From the NCBI GenBank assembly GCA_951812975.1, contig CATOTC010000001.1, positions 558,001-622,000 of the forward strand: a stretch of DNA of 64,000 nucleotides. The letters are read 5' to 3'. The notes under the pieces are model-generated. The model did no database searches, was not told the DNA's origin, and was given only the letters and a program-made list of their open reading frames with translations. Source of the stretch: an uncultured Acidimicrobiales bacterium. GTDB taxonomy: Bacteria > Actinomycetota > Acidimicrobiia > Acidimicrobiales > Aldehydirespiratoraceae. The stretch's first letter is position 1. The number at the start of each line of letters is the position of its first letter. A program made the translations under genes and the position numbers. Positions 17,609-27,222 of this stretch are shown here, in pieces.

Positions 17609-18079
17609 ATGGCGAACGTACAGCAGCTCTCACAAACGGCATTTGATCGCCTTAAAGCCGAGCATGACCAACTCACCACCCGCGGCCGGATCGAGATCGC
17701 CCAGAAGATCGAGGCAGCTCGGGCACTCGGCGACCTCTCAGAGAATGGCGACTACCACGCCGCCAAGGAGGAGAAGGGGAAGATGGAGGGGCGGATCATG
17801 CACCTCGCCCATGTCATCGAGAACGCGGTGATCGTCGAAACGAGCAGCAACGGCAACTCGGTCGGCACCGGATCGATCGTGTCGATCGTTTTCGAGGGCG
17901 ACAGCGTGGTCGAGAAATACCTCGTCGGGTCCATCGAGGAGAAACCCGAGGATCTGATGGTGGTGTCCCCCGCCTCACCGATGGGTGCGGCGCTGCTCGG
18001 GTCCTCTATCGGGGATGTCGTCGAGTATGAGGCGCCCACCGGCATGTCGCTGAAGGTCTCGGTCGTCGAGATCGAGTGA
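17609..18079 (+). CDS. greA: Transcription elongation factor GreA
   Basis: 156 aa from the ATG at 17609. The N-terminal coiled coil carries the acidic tip motif ALGDLSENGDYHAAKEE, which enters the RNA polymerase secondary channel to stimulate cleavage of backtracked RNA; the C-terminal FKBP-like domain follows. The longer frame from 17495 gives an unrelated extension. TAGATT lies 7 nt before the ATG, so a leaderless mRNA is possible. It converges with the STAND gene, one base between stops. Confidence 0.95.
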   Translation: MANVQQLSQTAFDRLKAEHDQLTTRGRIEIAQKIEAARALGDLSENGDYHAAKEEKGKMEGRIMHLAHVIENAVIVETSSNGNSVGTGSIVSIVFEGDSVVEKYLVGSIEEKPEDLMVVSPASPMGAALLGSSIGDVVEYEAPTGMSLKVSVVEIE

Positions 18080-18080
18080 C

Positions 18081-20963
18081 TCACTTCTCGAACCGGGTGA
18101 CAGCATCCTCAGCCCCACCCGTCGCCTGAAGCGCCGACACGAGATTGTCGCGCGTCGTGAGCGTGTGGGGATGGTCGTCACCCAACACCCGGGTCCAGTC
18201 TGAGAGAACCTGCTCCAGCATGGGGATCGCTTCCTCAACCCGGCCTGCTACCTGAAGCGCCCAAGCCAGGTTGTTGCGCGTCGTCAGCGTGTGTGGATGG
18301 TCGTCGCCCAACACCCGGACAGAATCCGCGAGAACCGCCTCATAGATGGCGACGGCCTCCTCAACACGACCTGCTTCCTGAAGCGCTAACGCAAGATTAT
18401 TGCGCGTCGTCAACGTCTGGAGATGGTCGCTGCCCAACACCGGAAGAGAACCGGCGAGAATCTCCTCATAGATGGCGACGGCCTCCTCAACACGACCCGC
18501 CGCTTGAAGAGCCAACGCAAGATTACTGCGCGTCGTCAACGTCTGGGGATGATCACTGCCCAACACACGAGTCTGGTCCGCGAACACCCGGTCGAACAGA
18601 CCAACCGCCTCCTCAACACGACCCGCCGCTTGAAGAGCCAACGCAAGATTGTTTCGCGTCGTCAACGTGTGAGGATGATCACTGCCCAACACGCGAGTCT
18701 GGTCGGCGAACACCCGGTCGAACAGACCAACCGCCTCCTCAACACGGCCCGCCGCTTGAAGAGCCGAAGCAAGGTTGTTGCAGGTCGTCAGCGTGTGAGG
18801 ATGATCGCCGCCCAACACACGAGTCTGGTCGGCACAGACCCGGTCGAACAGACCAACTGCCTCCTCGACCCGACCCGCCGCGTGAAGAGACCACCCAAGA
18901 TTGTTGCGCGTCGTCAACGTGTCGGGATGGTCACCCCCCAACACACGCGTCCGGTCGGTAAGAACCCCCTCGTAGATACCGATGGCCTCCTCAACACGAC
19001 CCGCCGCTTGAAGCGCCCAACCCAGATTGTTGCGCGTCGTCAACGTGTCGGGATGGTCACCCCCCAACACACGCGTCCGATTGGCGAGAACCCGCTCGTA
19101 GATACCGATGGCCTCCTCAACACGACCCGCTTCCTGAAGCGCCAATGCAAGACTGTTGAGAGTCGCCAACGTGCGGAAATGATCGGCCCCGAAGGTGTCT
19201 TTGGTGTGCGTGATCAAGTCGCGGTACAGCCGCGCGGCAAGGTCGGGTCGGCCTGAACTTCTGATCGAGTTGATGCCGTTCAATCGGGTCTGCAGGTCGG
19301 CTTCGTTGTCGACGCTGTCGGGGGCGCGTTCGTAGAGTTCTACGTACAGGTTGTACAGGTCCTGTCTCTGGGCGATGAGGGTCTCGTCGAGGCCGATGTC
19401 GGCGAGCACGACAGCGATGGCGGCGGTCACCGGCGCAGGGTCGGCGATGAACCCTTCGGCGTGCAGCGCGATGATGCTGCGGGCATGGTGCGTGCGAAGG
19501 ACTTGGTCGCGAACCATGACTCTGGCCGTGGCGTCGAGGATCTTCTTGCGGGCGTTCGAGAGGTGCTCATTGAGCTTGTCGTTGCCGTCATTGGTGGCGA
19601 TGTGGTGCTGGTCGGTCTCGGCCCAGCGGCGCAGGAACTCGTCGACATGCGCGACCCAGCCATAGGCGTCGCGGGCGTCGCCGACGGCTCCCGCTAGGTC
19701 GGCGCTGTTGGGCAGGTCGATGCTGTCGATGACCTCGTCCAAGACAGGATCGCTCCAAGTGCGATGTCCCTGGCCTTGCTGGGGGTTGATGGCCTCGGGG
19801 GTGATCGAGGCGGCCACCGCATATCGCAACCGCAGCCGCTCCGGAAGATGCTCCCAATACTTCTTGTAGAGTTCCTTCGTCCCGGAGGGAAGGGTCACAA
19901 TCTCCTCGGAGTCGATGTGCAGATCGCCCCGTTCGCCGAACTCGCGCCGGTATTTGGGCATGTTGCACACGAGTTCGAGCGCCCACGGGTTGCGATACCG
20001 GCTCACTAGCAGTTCCACCGAGGTCGGGTCTGCCTGCGGGAAGTTCGCGTACACGATCTGCGCGCAGTCGTCGGCGTCGAGTTCCATGAGACCCGCACCC
20101 TCAGGAAACGGCGGTCCCGCAGGCTCAAGATATCCGACCCGCAACGCCCGCTCGCCGAGGTCGCGTTCCAAACCCGCTAGCGAGGAGATGTCTTCGATCT
20201 TCCCAGGCCATGTTGTGGTGATCACCAAGACATGCGAACCACGCCGCAACAGGCCCTCAATCACCTCCAACAGAGTGGTGTCCGCCAGGTGCACGTCCTC
20301 GATGAACAACACGATCGGGAACCTGTTGTTGCCCAATTCGCACAACTCGTCGATCACCTGCTCGACCAACTCCCGGCCGCCGGCGCCGAATTCCGACGCT
20401 TCGGCGATCAGCTCCCGGTCCTGGTTGTGCTCGCGCACCGCGCCCACCGCAAACCGAGCGAACAACACCGCAAGCCCCACACCAGGCACAAAGTTTCCCA
20501 CCACCGTCTTCGCGCCCGTCGAGACAAGCGCAGCTCGCCTCTTCAAGAACCCCTGAATCGTTTTCTCCTTCAGATCCCGACCGTGCTTGCACACAACGTC
20601 CACCAGCGGGGCATGCTCCTTCAGTTGCCCCAGGTCCGAACGCAGCGCTTCGGCTGCCACGCCGTTGCGGTCCGAGCACGACACTCCCCACCACAAGAAC
20701 TCGGGAAGCGACCCCGGCGGGCGCTCGCCGGTGGGGACCACTGCCTTGCGATTGGGGTCAGCAATCACATCGGGCCAATACCGCGGCGAGGACTGACCAG
20801 CAGCCAACCTCGCATAGAACTCCCGGCCCACACGCGTCTTGCCCCAACCCGACGGAGCCTCCAACGACACCCAACGCGACTCTCCCGAATCACGCACGTC
20901 TGTGAACAGGTCCACCAGACCGTCTGCCAGGCCAACCCGGCTCGCGCCCACAAACTGCGACAC
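18081..20963 (-). CDS. STAND-type ATPase with nine C-terminal TPRs
   Basis: 960 aa from a GTG at 20963. Walker A SGWGKT (38-43) and Walker B IVLFIEDVHLAD (217-228) define a P-loop NTPase of the STAND/AAA kind; residues about 340-590 are helical and probably form the winged-helix and arm regions. From about residue 595 to the end lie nine 42-residue TPRs with the core DHPHTLTTRNNLALALQAAG. STAND proteins oligomerise upon ligand sensing and serve in signalling and anti-phage defence; no effector domain is recognised at the N-terminus. It is monocistronic with its own leaderless promoter. Confidence 0.85.
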   Translation of the reverse strand: MSQFVGASRVGLADGLVDLFTDVRDSGESRWVSLEAPSGWGKTRVGREFYARLAAGQSSPRYWPDVIADPNRKAVVPTGERPPGSLPEFLWWGVSCSDRNGVAAEALRSDLGQLKEHAPLVDVVCKHGRDLKEKTIQGFLKRRAALVSTGAKTVVGNFVPGVGLAVLFARFAVGAVREHNQDRELIAEASEFGAGGRELVEQVIDELCELGNNRFPIVLFIEDVHLADTTLLEVIEGLLRRGSHVLVITTTWPGKIEDISSLAGLERDLGERALRVGYLEPAGPPFPEGAGLMELDADDCAQIVYANFPQADPTSVELLVSRYRNPWALELVCNMPKYRREFGERGDLHIDSEEIVTLPSGTKELYKKYWEHLPERLRLRYAVAASITPEAINPQQGQGHRTWSDPVLDEVIDSIDLPNSADLAGAVGDARDAYGWVAHVDEFLRRWAETDQHHIATNDGNDKLNEHLSNARKKILDATARVMVRDQVLRTHHARSIIALHAEGFIADPAPVTAAIAVVLADIGLDETLIAQRQDLYNLYVELYERAPDSVDNEADLQTRLNGINSIRSSGRPDLAARLYRDLITHTKDTFGADHFRTLATLNSLALALQEAGRVEEAIGIYERVLANRTRVLGGDHPDTLTTRNNLGWALQAAGRVEEAIGIYEGVLTDRTRVLGGDHPDTLTTRNNLGWSLHAAGRVEEAVGLFDRVCADQTRVLGGDHPHTLTTCNNLASALQAAGRVEEAVGLFDRVFADQTRVLGSDHPHTLTTRNNLALALQAAGRVEEAVGLFDRVFADQTRVLGSDHPQTLTTRSNLALALQAAGRVEEAVAIYEEILAGSLPVLGSDHLQTLTTRNNLALALQEAGRVEEAVAIYEAVLADSVRVLGDDHPHTLTTRNNLAWALQVAGRVEEAIPMLEQVLSDWTRVLGDDHPHTLTTRDNLVSALQATGGAEDAVTRFEK
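18090..19200. repeat. 126-bp tandem repeats encoding TPRs
   Basis: Nine head-to-tail units of 126 bp (42 codons) inside the STAND gene. Several neighbours differ by few bases, for example the units around 18540-18800, indicating recent duplication or gene conversion. Unit number could vary between strains and could collapse in short-read assembly. Confidence 0.85.
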
Positions 20964-20969
20964 AACGAC

Positions 20970-20998
20970 ATCTTAGCCAACTGATAACTGCACAACAA
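20970..20998 (-). promoter_or_regulatory. Promoter of the STAND gene (leaderless)
   Basis: TAAGAT at 20970-20975 is 6 nt before the GTG start; TTGTTG at 20993-20998 sits 17 bp further upstream as a partial -35. Confidence 0.55.
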
Positions 20999-21112
20999 TC
21001 AACCCGAGTGCCCAGCCGACACGTTGCATCAGACAGGTGGGCGCGGGTCGCAGCGATGAACTCCATTCGAACATCAACATCTTTCGACACAAGAACTTTC
21101 GTTATCAGCGCA

Positions 21113-21118
21113 TACTCT
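21113..21118 (+). promoter_or_regulatory. -10 element of the acyl-CoA synthetase gene
   Basis: TACTCT exactly 6 nt before the ATG at 21125, predicting a leaderless transcript. No convincing -35 hexamer. Confidence 0.5.
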
Positions 21119-21124
21119 GAGACC

Positions 21125-22828
21125 ATGTCGCTTCGAGATACCATGTCGCTTCGAAATGATGTGCTTCAGGGACTGACCGGGCCCGACGGATACTTCCCGA
21201 TACAAGTTGAGAAGGTCCGGGGTTTCGACGTTCCGGTTCTGACCAACCGACGAAAATCGTTGCGGGAATTCGTAGAGGGCTGCCGGTCCCATGGTGACCG
21301 CGAGTTCCTGGTCCTAGAGGATCGGCGCATCACCCACGAACAGTTCGTCGACCTGGTAGCAGCGGAGGCTGCTGCTCTGCACGCCGACCACGGCATCACC
21401 AAAGGCGACCGGGTCGGCATACTGGCTGCCAACTCCCCCGATTGGGTGATCGCCTATTTCGCACTGGTGAGCGCCGGCGCGATCGTGGCGCTCTACAACG
21501 GCTGGTGGACCCCCGATGAGATCGGCCATGCCACTGAGTTGACGACCCCGAAGCTGATCCTCGGCGACGAAAAGCGGCTCGCCCGGGTTCCAGAATCGAC
21601 TTCGGTGCCGCTCATCGACATCGACGCCGAACGCGGGAGACTCCAACGCGATGTCGGCGCGCACCAACTGCCGACCGTTGAGTTGGCCGAAGACGATCCA
21701 GTGTCGATCTTCTTCACCAGCGGTACTACCGGCCGCTCCAAGGGGGCGACCGCCACGCACCGGGGTCTGGTCGGTTTCGTCGAGATCCAGATGCTCAACG
21801 GAGCGGTCCGGATGATGCAGGCCGCAGCCGAAGCACAGGCCGCTGGACAACCCGCTCCTGAGCCGCGAATCGACCCTCCAATTGTGATGATGACCTCGCC
21901 GCTGTTCCACGTCTCGGGACTGTCGGGTTCGACCCTCATCAACATGGTCGCGGGCGGGACGCTGATCTTCCGCACCGGTCGCTTCGACCCGGCTGCGGGC
22001 CTTCGACTCGTCGAGAAGGAACGCATAACCGTGTGGAGTCTGATCGGGTCGATGGGGCCACGAGTGCTCGACGAAGCAGCCAAAGGCCTGACCGACACCT
22101 CCAGTCTGACCAACGTCGGTTTTGGTGGTGCACCCGTCAGCCCCGACCTCGCCCAGCGGGTTCGCGACACACTGCCGACTGCGGCAAAAAATGTGGGTAT
22201 CGGCTACGGATCAAGCGAAACCGTTGGTGTGGTCGCCTCCCACGGGGGTGCCGATATGAGAGACCGGCCCGAAGCTGCCGGCTGGGTCCTGCCAACCATG
22301 CAAGTCGAGATCCGCGACGACGACGGCACCGTGTTGGCTGACGGCGAGAACGGGCACATCATGGTCAAAAGTGCATACACGATGCTCGGCTACTGGAACG
22401 ACGACCAAGCCACCGCCGAAACCATCGACAACGATTTCTGGCTCGACACGGGCGACATCGGACGGCTTGAAGACGAAATTCTGACGATCGACAGCCGAGC
22501 CCGCGACATGATCCTTCACAACGGCGAGAACGTCTACCCGATCGAAGTCGAATATCGCATCGAAGACCATCCCGGAGTCGGCGAGGTCGCCGTGTATGGG
22601 CTGGATGATGACTTGACCGGCCAGATCGTCGCCGCGTCGGTGGTTCCGATGACCGGTGTCGACTTGTCTGCGGAGGAATTGCAGACCTGGGTTGCCAAAT
22701 CGTTGGCTCCTTACAAAGTCCCCACATCTTGGGACATTCGCAGTGAACGACTGCCCCGCAACGCCGCAGGAAAAATCGTCAAAGACGCGCTCAGCGGTCA
22801 ACGCGAGTTCACCGCCCACGAAGACTGA
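21125..22828 (+). CDS. AMP-binding acyl-CoA synthetase
   Basis: 567 aa from ATG 21125; a second ATG at 21143 arises from an 18-bp tandem duplication. The adenylate-forming signature FFTSGTTGRSKG lies near residue 197, with GYGSSE and the hinge GYWNDDQATAET/TGDIG segments, and a C-terminal catalytic Lys in PRNAAGKIVKD. It should activate a fatty or aromatic acid to its CoA thioester; substrate unknown. Its own promoter separates it from the divergent STAND gene, and a lipoprotein gene begins 16 bp after its stop. Confidence 0.9.
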   Translation: MSLRDTMSLRNDVLQGLTGPDGYFPIQVEKVRGFDVPVLTNRRKSLREFVEGCRSHGDREFLVLEDRRITHEQFVDLVAAEAAALHADHGITKGDRVGILAANSPDWVIAYFALVSAGAIVALYNGWWTPDEIGHATELTTPKLILGDEKRLARVPESTSVPLIDIDAERGRLQRDVGAHQLPTVELAEDDPVSIFFTSGTTGRSKGATATHRGLVGFVEIQMLNGAVRMMQAAAEAQAAGQPAPEPRIDPPIVMMTSPLFHVSGLSGSTLINMVAGGTLIFRTGRFDPAAGLRLVEKERITVWSLIGSMGPRVLDEAAKGLTDTSSLTNVGFGGAPVSPDLAQRVRDTLPTAAKNVGIGYGSSETVGVVASHGGADMRDRPEAAGWVLPTMQVEIRDDDGTVLADGENGHIMVKSAYTMLGYWNDDQATAETIDNDFWLDTGDIGRLEDEILTIDSRARDMILHNGENVYPIEVEYRIEDHPGVGEVAVYGLDDDLTGQIVAASVVPMTGVDLSAEELQTWVAKSLAPYKVPTSWDIRSERLPRNAAGKIVKDALSGQREFTAHED

Positions 22829-22844
22829 CCCACACGGCGACTTG

Positions 22845-23540
22845 ATGGACCTCCGACCGGGTCTTGCCGCTGCGTTGATCCTCTTCGCAACAGCGTGTTC
22901 GGCAGACAAGATCAGCGTTCAGCCGGTTGATGAGGCTGCTCCTCCGCAGACGACCGAACAGGGTATCGATGAGCCGGACCCGTTAGATACTGAACCGCAG
23001 GCCTCGACGATTGACCATACGTCCAGCAACTGTATGGCAGACCCTCAACTCTGGTCGTTCGATTCCGCTGGCTCGACCGAATTCAGCAACCAGGCAGCAT
23101 CGGTGGAAGACCTCATTGCGCGAAGTCCGCTGATCGTCGCCGGCCAGTTGATTCGGCAACTTCCATACACGATCGAAGGGACCGTGCTGCACATCAAACT
23201 GCTCGGTGTGGTGGGACTGCAGGAATACGACCGCGCGAAACTGGAACATATCTGGGTGCCCGGAACATTGTCCGAGACAGGAATCATGGGCGACAGCTTC
23301 GTGGCGTTCCTCAGCGGAGACACGTTCCAGTACTCGAATCGTCTCTTGGATCCAGCCTGGGTGGTCCAGCCGGAGGGACTGTGGATCGAATGCGACGGTG
23401 AGGTCACCGGAATCGGCGTCGGACCCGACGGGTCTGCTCAAGCAATAACACTCGATGACCCGATGACAACGGATGAACTTTGGAGCGTCGTCGCCGCCTC
23501 CGGTCTGCCCCGCCTCGACCCGTGGTGGGCACCCGAATAG
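22845..23540 (+). CDS. Putative lipoprotein
   Basis: 231 aa from the ATG at 22845. A short signal peptide ends in the lipobox ATAC (Cys19 as lipidated residue), followed by an acidic Pro/Thr-rich linker to about residue 60. The rest is a globular, mainly beta-looking domain with motifs such as [10 protein letters not shown] that I cannot assign. It should sit on the outer face of the membrane. It follows the acyl-CoA synthetase by 16 bp and precedes leuC by 82 bp; it was probably co-transcribed with the former. Confidence 0.7.
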   Translation: MDLRPGLAAALILFATACSADKISVQPVDEAAPPQTTEQGIDEPDPLDTEPQASTIDHTSSNCMADPQLWSFDSAGSTEFSNQAASVEDLIARSPLIVAGQLIRQLPYTIEGTVLHIKLLGVVGLQEYDRAKLEHIWVPGTLSETGIMGDSFVAFLSGDTFQYSNRLLDPAWVVQPEGLWIECDGEVTGIGVGPDGSAQAITLDDPMTTDELWSVVAASGLPRLDPWWAPE

Positions 23541-23622
23541 ACCGCTCGACGACTCAGCCGGGCCTTGCGCACCGTATCCTGAGACGAGGAACTCGAGCAG
23601 CCCAGAAAGAAGAGAGTCCGAC

Positions 23623-25032
23623 ATGAGCGAACCCAAGACACTGAGCGAGAAAATCTGGGATCGCCACGTTGTCACCGCGGGTACCGATGGTGAACCCGAC
23701 CTGCTGTACATCGACCTGCACCTTGTCCATGAGGTCACTTCACCGCAGGCCTTCGACGGTCTGCGTATCAGCGGCCGCAAAGTCCGACGTCCCGACCTGA
23801 CCGTCGCCACCGAAGATCACAACGTGCCCACCGCCGACATCGACAAGCCGATCGCGGATGAGATCAGCCGAGTCCAGGTTGAGACTCTGCGCCGCAATAC
23901 CAACGAGTTCGGTGTGGTCAACTATCCGATGGGACATGCAAAGCAGGGAATCGTGCATGTCATCGGGCCCGAACAGGGCTTGACACAACCGGGAATGACC
24001 ATCGTCTGCGGCGACTCGCACACCGCTACCCACGGTGCGTTCGGTGCCATTGCCTTCGGAATCGGGACCAGCGAAGTCGAGCACGTCCTGGCAACCCAGA
24101 CCCTGCCTGCGGCGCGCCCTGGAACCATGGCGATCACGGTCAACGGCGAACTTCGCGACGGTGTAACGGCCAAGGACGTGATTCTGGCGATAATCGGCCG
24201 TATCGGCACCGGTGGCGGGATCGGCAAGATCATCGAGTACCGCGGCGACGTGGTCCAGAGCCTGACGATGGAAGGCCGCATGACGGTGTGCAACATGTCG
24301 ATCGAGGGTGGAGCCAGAGCGGGACTGATCGCACCTGACGACACCACCTTCGCCTACCTCGAGGGGCGCGAGAAATCACCGACGGGTGCCAAGTGGGAGG
24401 CGGCCCTCGAGGATTGGCGACAACTGCCGAGCGATCCCGACGCCACCTTCGACGAATACGTGACCCTCAACGGCGATGAGATCGCTCCGCATGTGTCGTG
24501 GGGCACCAACCCCGCCCAGGTGATGCCGCTGCACGGCGCGATCCCGATACCTGATTCGTTCGACGATGCCGCTAGCCGTGATTCCGCAGCCCGGGCGCTG
24601 CAGTACATGGGGCTGACGGGCGGGACTCCGATGCGTGAAGTGTCAGTGGACACGGTCTTCATCGGTTCATGCACCAACAGCCGTATAGAAGACCTTCGAG
24701 ATGCCGCCAAGGTCGCTGAGGGCCGCAGGGTCGCCTCCGGGGTGCGCACCCTGGTCGTCCCCGGTTCTGGTCAGGTCAAACAACAGGCCGAGTCCGAGGG
24801 GCTTCACGAGATCTTCAGAGCCGCCGGTTTCGACTGGCGAGAACCGGGCTGCTCAATGTGTCTGGCGATGAATCCCGACAAGCTCCAACCAGGCGAGCGG
24901 GCCGCCAGCACCTCGAACCGAAACTTCGAAGGCCGCCAGGGCCGGGGCGGGCGCACCCACCTCGTATCGCCGGCGGTGGCCGCGGCGACCGCCATCGCAG
25001 GAACCTTTGCCACCCCCGCCGACCTCTCGTGA
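23623..25032 (+). CDS. leuC: 3-isopropylmalate dehydratase large subunit
   Basis: 469 aa from the ATG at 23623, preceded by AGAAAGAAGAGAG. Aconitase-family [4Fe-4S] ligands are seen in [12 protein letters not shown] and CSMCLAMN, plus [14 protein letters not shown]. It isomerises 2-isopropylmalate to 3-isopropylmalate with LeuD (and can act on citramalate). It is followed by leuD after 70 bp. Confidence 0.97.
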   Translation: MSEPKTLSEKIWDRHVVTAGTDGEPDLLYIDLHLVHEVTSPQAFDGLRISGRKVRRPDLTVATEDHNVPTADIDKPIADEISRVQVETLRRNTNEFGVVNYPMGHAKQGIVHVIGPEQGLTQPGMTIVCGDSHTATHGAFGAIAFGIGTSEVEHVLATQTLPAARPGTMAITVNGELRDGVTAKDVILAIIGRIGTGGGIGKIIEYRGDVVQSLTMEGRMTVCNMSIEGGARAGLIAPDDTTFAYLEGREKSPTGAKWEAALEDWRQLPSDPDATFDEYVTLNGDEIAPHVSWGTNPAQVMPLHGAIPIPDSFDDAASRDSAARALQYMGLTGGTPMREVSVDTVFIGSCTNSRIEDLRDAAKVAEGRRVASGVRTLVVPGSGQVKQQAESEGLHEIFRAAGFDWREPGCSMCLAMNPDKLQPGERAASTSNRNFEGRQGRGGRTHLVSPAVAAATAIAGTFATPADLS

Positions 25033-25102
25033 CGGCGCAACTCAACGATTCCCCGCAACTTAACCATTCCCAACGGCCCGAACCTGAAAGAACCGCAGCG
25101 AA

Positions 25103-25693
25103 ATGAAAGCAGTACAAATCGTCTCCGGCACAGCACTTCCGCTCGATCGTGCCGATGTCGACACCGACCAGATAATTCCCAGCGACTGGCTGAAACGAGT
25201 CGAACGCACCGGGTTTGAGAAAGGCCTCTTCTCGGAGTGGCGGGACGACCGTGACTTCGTGCTCAACCAAGAGCAGTACGCCAAGGCCAACATCCTGGTC
25301 GCCGGGATCAACTTCGGAACCGGATCCTCTCGTGAGCATGCAGTCTGGGCCATTCAGCAGTACGGCTTTGAAGCGGTCGTCTCACCGCGCTTCGCCGACA
25401 TTTTCCGCAACAACTGCACCAAGAACGGGCTCGTGCCGGTGACCGTCAGTTCCGAGTTCAACGCGGCACTGATGCAGGCCGTGCAGGACGATCCGACCTT
25501 GGAGATCACGATCGACGTCGAGCGTCTCACGGTGGAGGCGCCTGCTGTCGGCCTCGAATCCTCCTTTCCAATGGAATCGGGCACACAGCAGAGGTTCTTG
25601 GAAGGCCTCGACGACATCGGGCTCACCATGCGACACCTCCCAGAGATCGAGGCGTACGAGACGAAACGCCCAGCCTGGACGCCTACCGGCTGA
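25103..25693 (+). CDS. leuD: 3-isopropylmalate dehydratase small subunit
   Basis: 196 aa swivel domain. DVDTDQIIPSDWLKR near the start and the substrate loop NFGTGSSREHA identify LeuD. It forms the heterodimer with the leuC product. No long leader or attenuator is visible upstream of leuC, unlike leuB. Confidence 0.97.
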   Translation: MKAVQIVSGTALPLDRADVDTDQIIPSDWLKRVERTGFEKGLFSEWRDDRDFVLNQEQYAKANILVAGINFGTGSSREHAVWAIQQYGFEAVVSPRFADIFRNNCTKNGLVPVTVSSEFNAALMQAVQDDPTLEITIDVERLTVEAPAVGLESSFPMESGTQQRFLEGLDDIGLTMRHLPEIEAYETKRPAWTPTG

Positions 25694-25725
25694 AACGCTG
25701 CAACGGATCCGATACTCTCGAAGCC

Positions 25726-26088
25726 ATGTCCACAGCATTGGCTCGCATGGCCCGACTGTTCAAGATCGGCGCCATCGTGGGCGTCGCCGTGGGCATCGTG
25801 CGAGGCATCACACGTCGCCGCCGGCGCGAGGGTGCCGGCTCCGCCACCTGGGCACCTCTCCAAGAGACCGAGGATCCAGCGCCCCGAAGCGGACCTGTGC
25901 AGTTCGCGCCAGGCGGAGTTGAACCGGTCGACGGTGCCTGTCCGCCCGGCTATCCGATCAAAGCGAAGAGCGCTTCGAAGATCTTCCACGTACCGGGCGG
26001 CGGCTCCTATGACCGGACGGTTCCGGACCGCTGCTACGCCACCGAAACCGACGCTGAAGCAGACGGATACCGCAGAGCTCAGCGCTGA
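25726..26088 (+). CDS. Sunset-domain protein with N-terminal membrane helix
   Basis: 120 aa. A hydrophobic helix at about 11-27 is followed by an Arg cluster (RRRRR), giving N-out or signal-anchor topology, a Pro-rich linker, and a C-terminal Cys-bracketed module from CPPGYPIKAK to the end that matches the small sunset domain of Actinobacteria (HVPGG and two Cys). Function of the domain is not established. TACTCT lies 7 nt before the ATG, so it is probably transcribed on its own. Confidence 0.75.
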   Translation: MSTALARMARLFKIGAIVGVAVGIVRGITRRRRREGAGSATWAPLQETEDPAPRSGPVQFAPGGVEPVDGACPPGYPIKAKSASKIFHVPGGGSYDRTVPDRCYATETDAEADGYRRAQR

Positions 26089-26129
26089 AACGCCGCGGCC
26101 GCGCCGATGGCCGACGGCGATGCGGAAAC

Positions 26130-26212
26130 AGCGGGTTATGCGGCGGTCTAGCTGACCGTGCCGATTACCGACGCCGACTGAGGACGCGGCGGGTCATGCG
26201 GAGGTCTGGTTC
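26130..26212. repeat. Imperfect 24-bp direct repeat at the serA 3' end
   Basis: GCGGGTTATGCGGCGGTCTAG near 26133 resembles GCGGGTCATGCGGAGGTCTGG near 26190, which spans the serA stop. It looks like a partial duplication of the gene's end; function unknown. Confidence 0.4.
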
Positions 26213-27144
26213 ACAGCGAAGGGCACCGCCTCGCCGACGAGAGCGAGTTGGACCTGTTCAGCGATGGTGACCCCGGCGGCGAGTTGAGCTTCGGCAGTGC
26301 TGGCACCGAGGTGCGGCGTCACCACGATCCCCTCCACGCCGACCAACGGCGAGTCGAGCGCCGGTTCAACGTCGAACACATCGATCGCGGCGCCTGCGAT
26401 CGTCTTGGAGCGGACCGCGTCGGCGAGGGCTTGTTCGTCGATCACACCGCCGCGTGAGACGTTGACGATCCGTAGAGACGGCTTGGCCCTGGCCAGCAAC
26501 TCGGCACCGATGAGTCCGACCGTCTCAGGTGTCTTCAGCAGGTGCAGCGTCACAAAATCGGAGCGTTCGATCAGCTCATCGAGTTCTATCAACTCGGCGT
26601 TGACCCGGTCGGCGGCTTCCTGGGTGATGTAGGGGTCGTGGGCCACGATCTTCATGCCGAACGCCAGGGCACGCTCCGCCACGAGGGAACCGATCCTGCC
26701 CAGGCCGATAACACCGAGGGTCTTGCCGGCGAGTTCCACGCCCTGCCACTGCGAACGCTCCCAGCGGCCCTGGAGCATTGCCGCATGCGCCTGGGGCACG
26801 TTGCGGGCCTGTGCCAACAACAAAGCCATTGAGTGTTCAGCAGCAGAGGTGACGTTGGACAGCGGCGCATTGACAACTATCACGCCGTGCTTCGTGGCTT
26901 CGGCAACATCGACATTGTCGACGCCGACCCCGGCCCGGCCCACCACAACCAGGTCGGTGCCGGCAGCCAGCACGGCCGCGTCGACCTGCGTGGCCGAGCG
27001 GACAATCAACGCCGATGCTCCCACCACCGCTTCGCACAACCCGTCCGGTGACAGACCGAGCTGCACATCGACGTTGTGGCCCGCCGAGCGGAGCAGGTCC
27101 AAGCCCGTCTCAGCAATCGTTTCGGACACCAGTACACGTTTCAC
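26194..27144 (-). CDS. serA: D-3-phosphoglycerate dehydrogenase, short form
   Basis: 316 aa from the GTG at 27144, supported by AAAGGTGG five bases upstream; an alternative GTG at 27153 overlaps that site. It has the D-2-hydroxyacid dehydrogenase layout: NAD motif GLGRIGSLVA, catalytic Arg in NVSRGGVIDE, Glu in VEPALDSP and His in TPHLGAST. Actinobacterial SerA is usually about 530 aa with ASB and ACT domains; both are missing, so serine feedback through an ACT domain is not expected. Another hydroxyacid dehydrogenase function cannot be excluded. Confidence 0.8.
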   Translation of the reverse strand: MKRVLVSETIAETGLDLLRSAGHNVDVQLGLSPDGLCEAVVGASALIVRSATQVDAAVLAAGTDLVVVGRAGVGVDNVDVAEATKHGVIVVNAPLSNVTSAAEHSMALLLAQARNVPQAHAAMLQGRWERSQWQGVELAGKTLGVIGLGRIGSLVAERALAFGMKIVAHDPYITQEAADRVNAELIELDELIERSDFVTLHLLKTPETVGLIGAELLARAKPSLRIVNVSRGGVIDEQALADAVRSKTIAGAAIDVFDVEPALDSPLVGVEGIVVTPHLGASTAEAQLAAGVTIAEQVQLALVGEAVPFAVNQTSA

Positions 27145-27222
27145 AAGATCCACCTTTGATCTGCCGGGAAACTATTGCGGCCCAGTTTCACCAGCGCTTC
27201 GTCTGGCAACCAACGAGCGATT

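Noticed and set aside
18090-19200. Regular 126-bp repeats as a CRISPR array
   Set aside because: Units are head-to-tail without unique spacers and are in-frame TPR codons.
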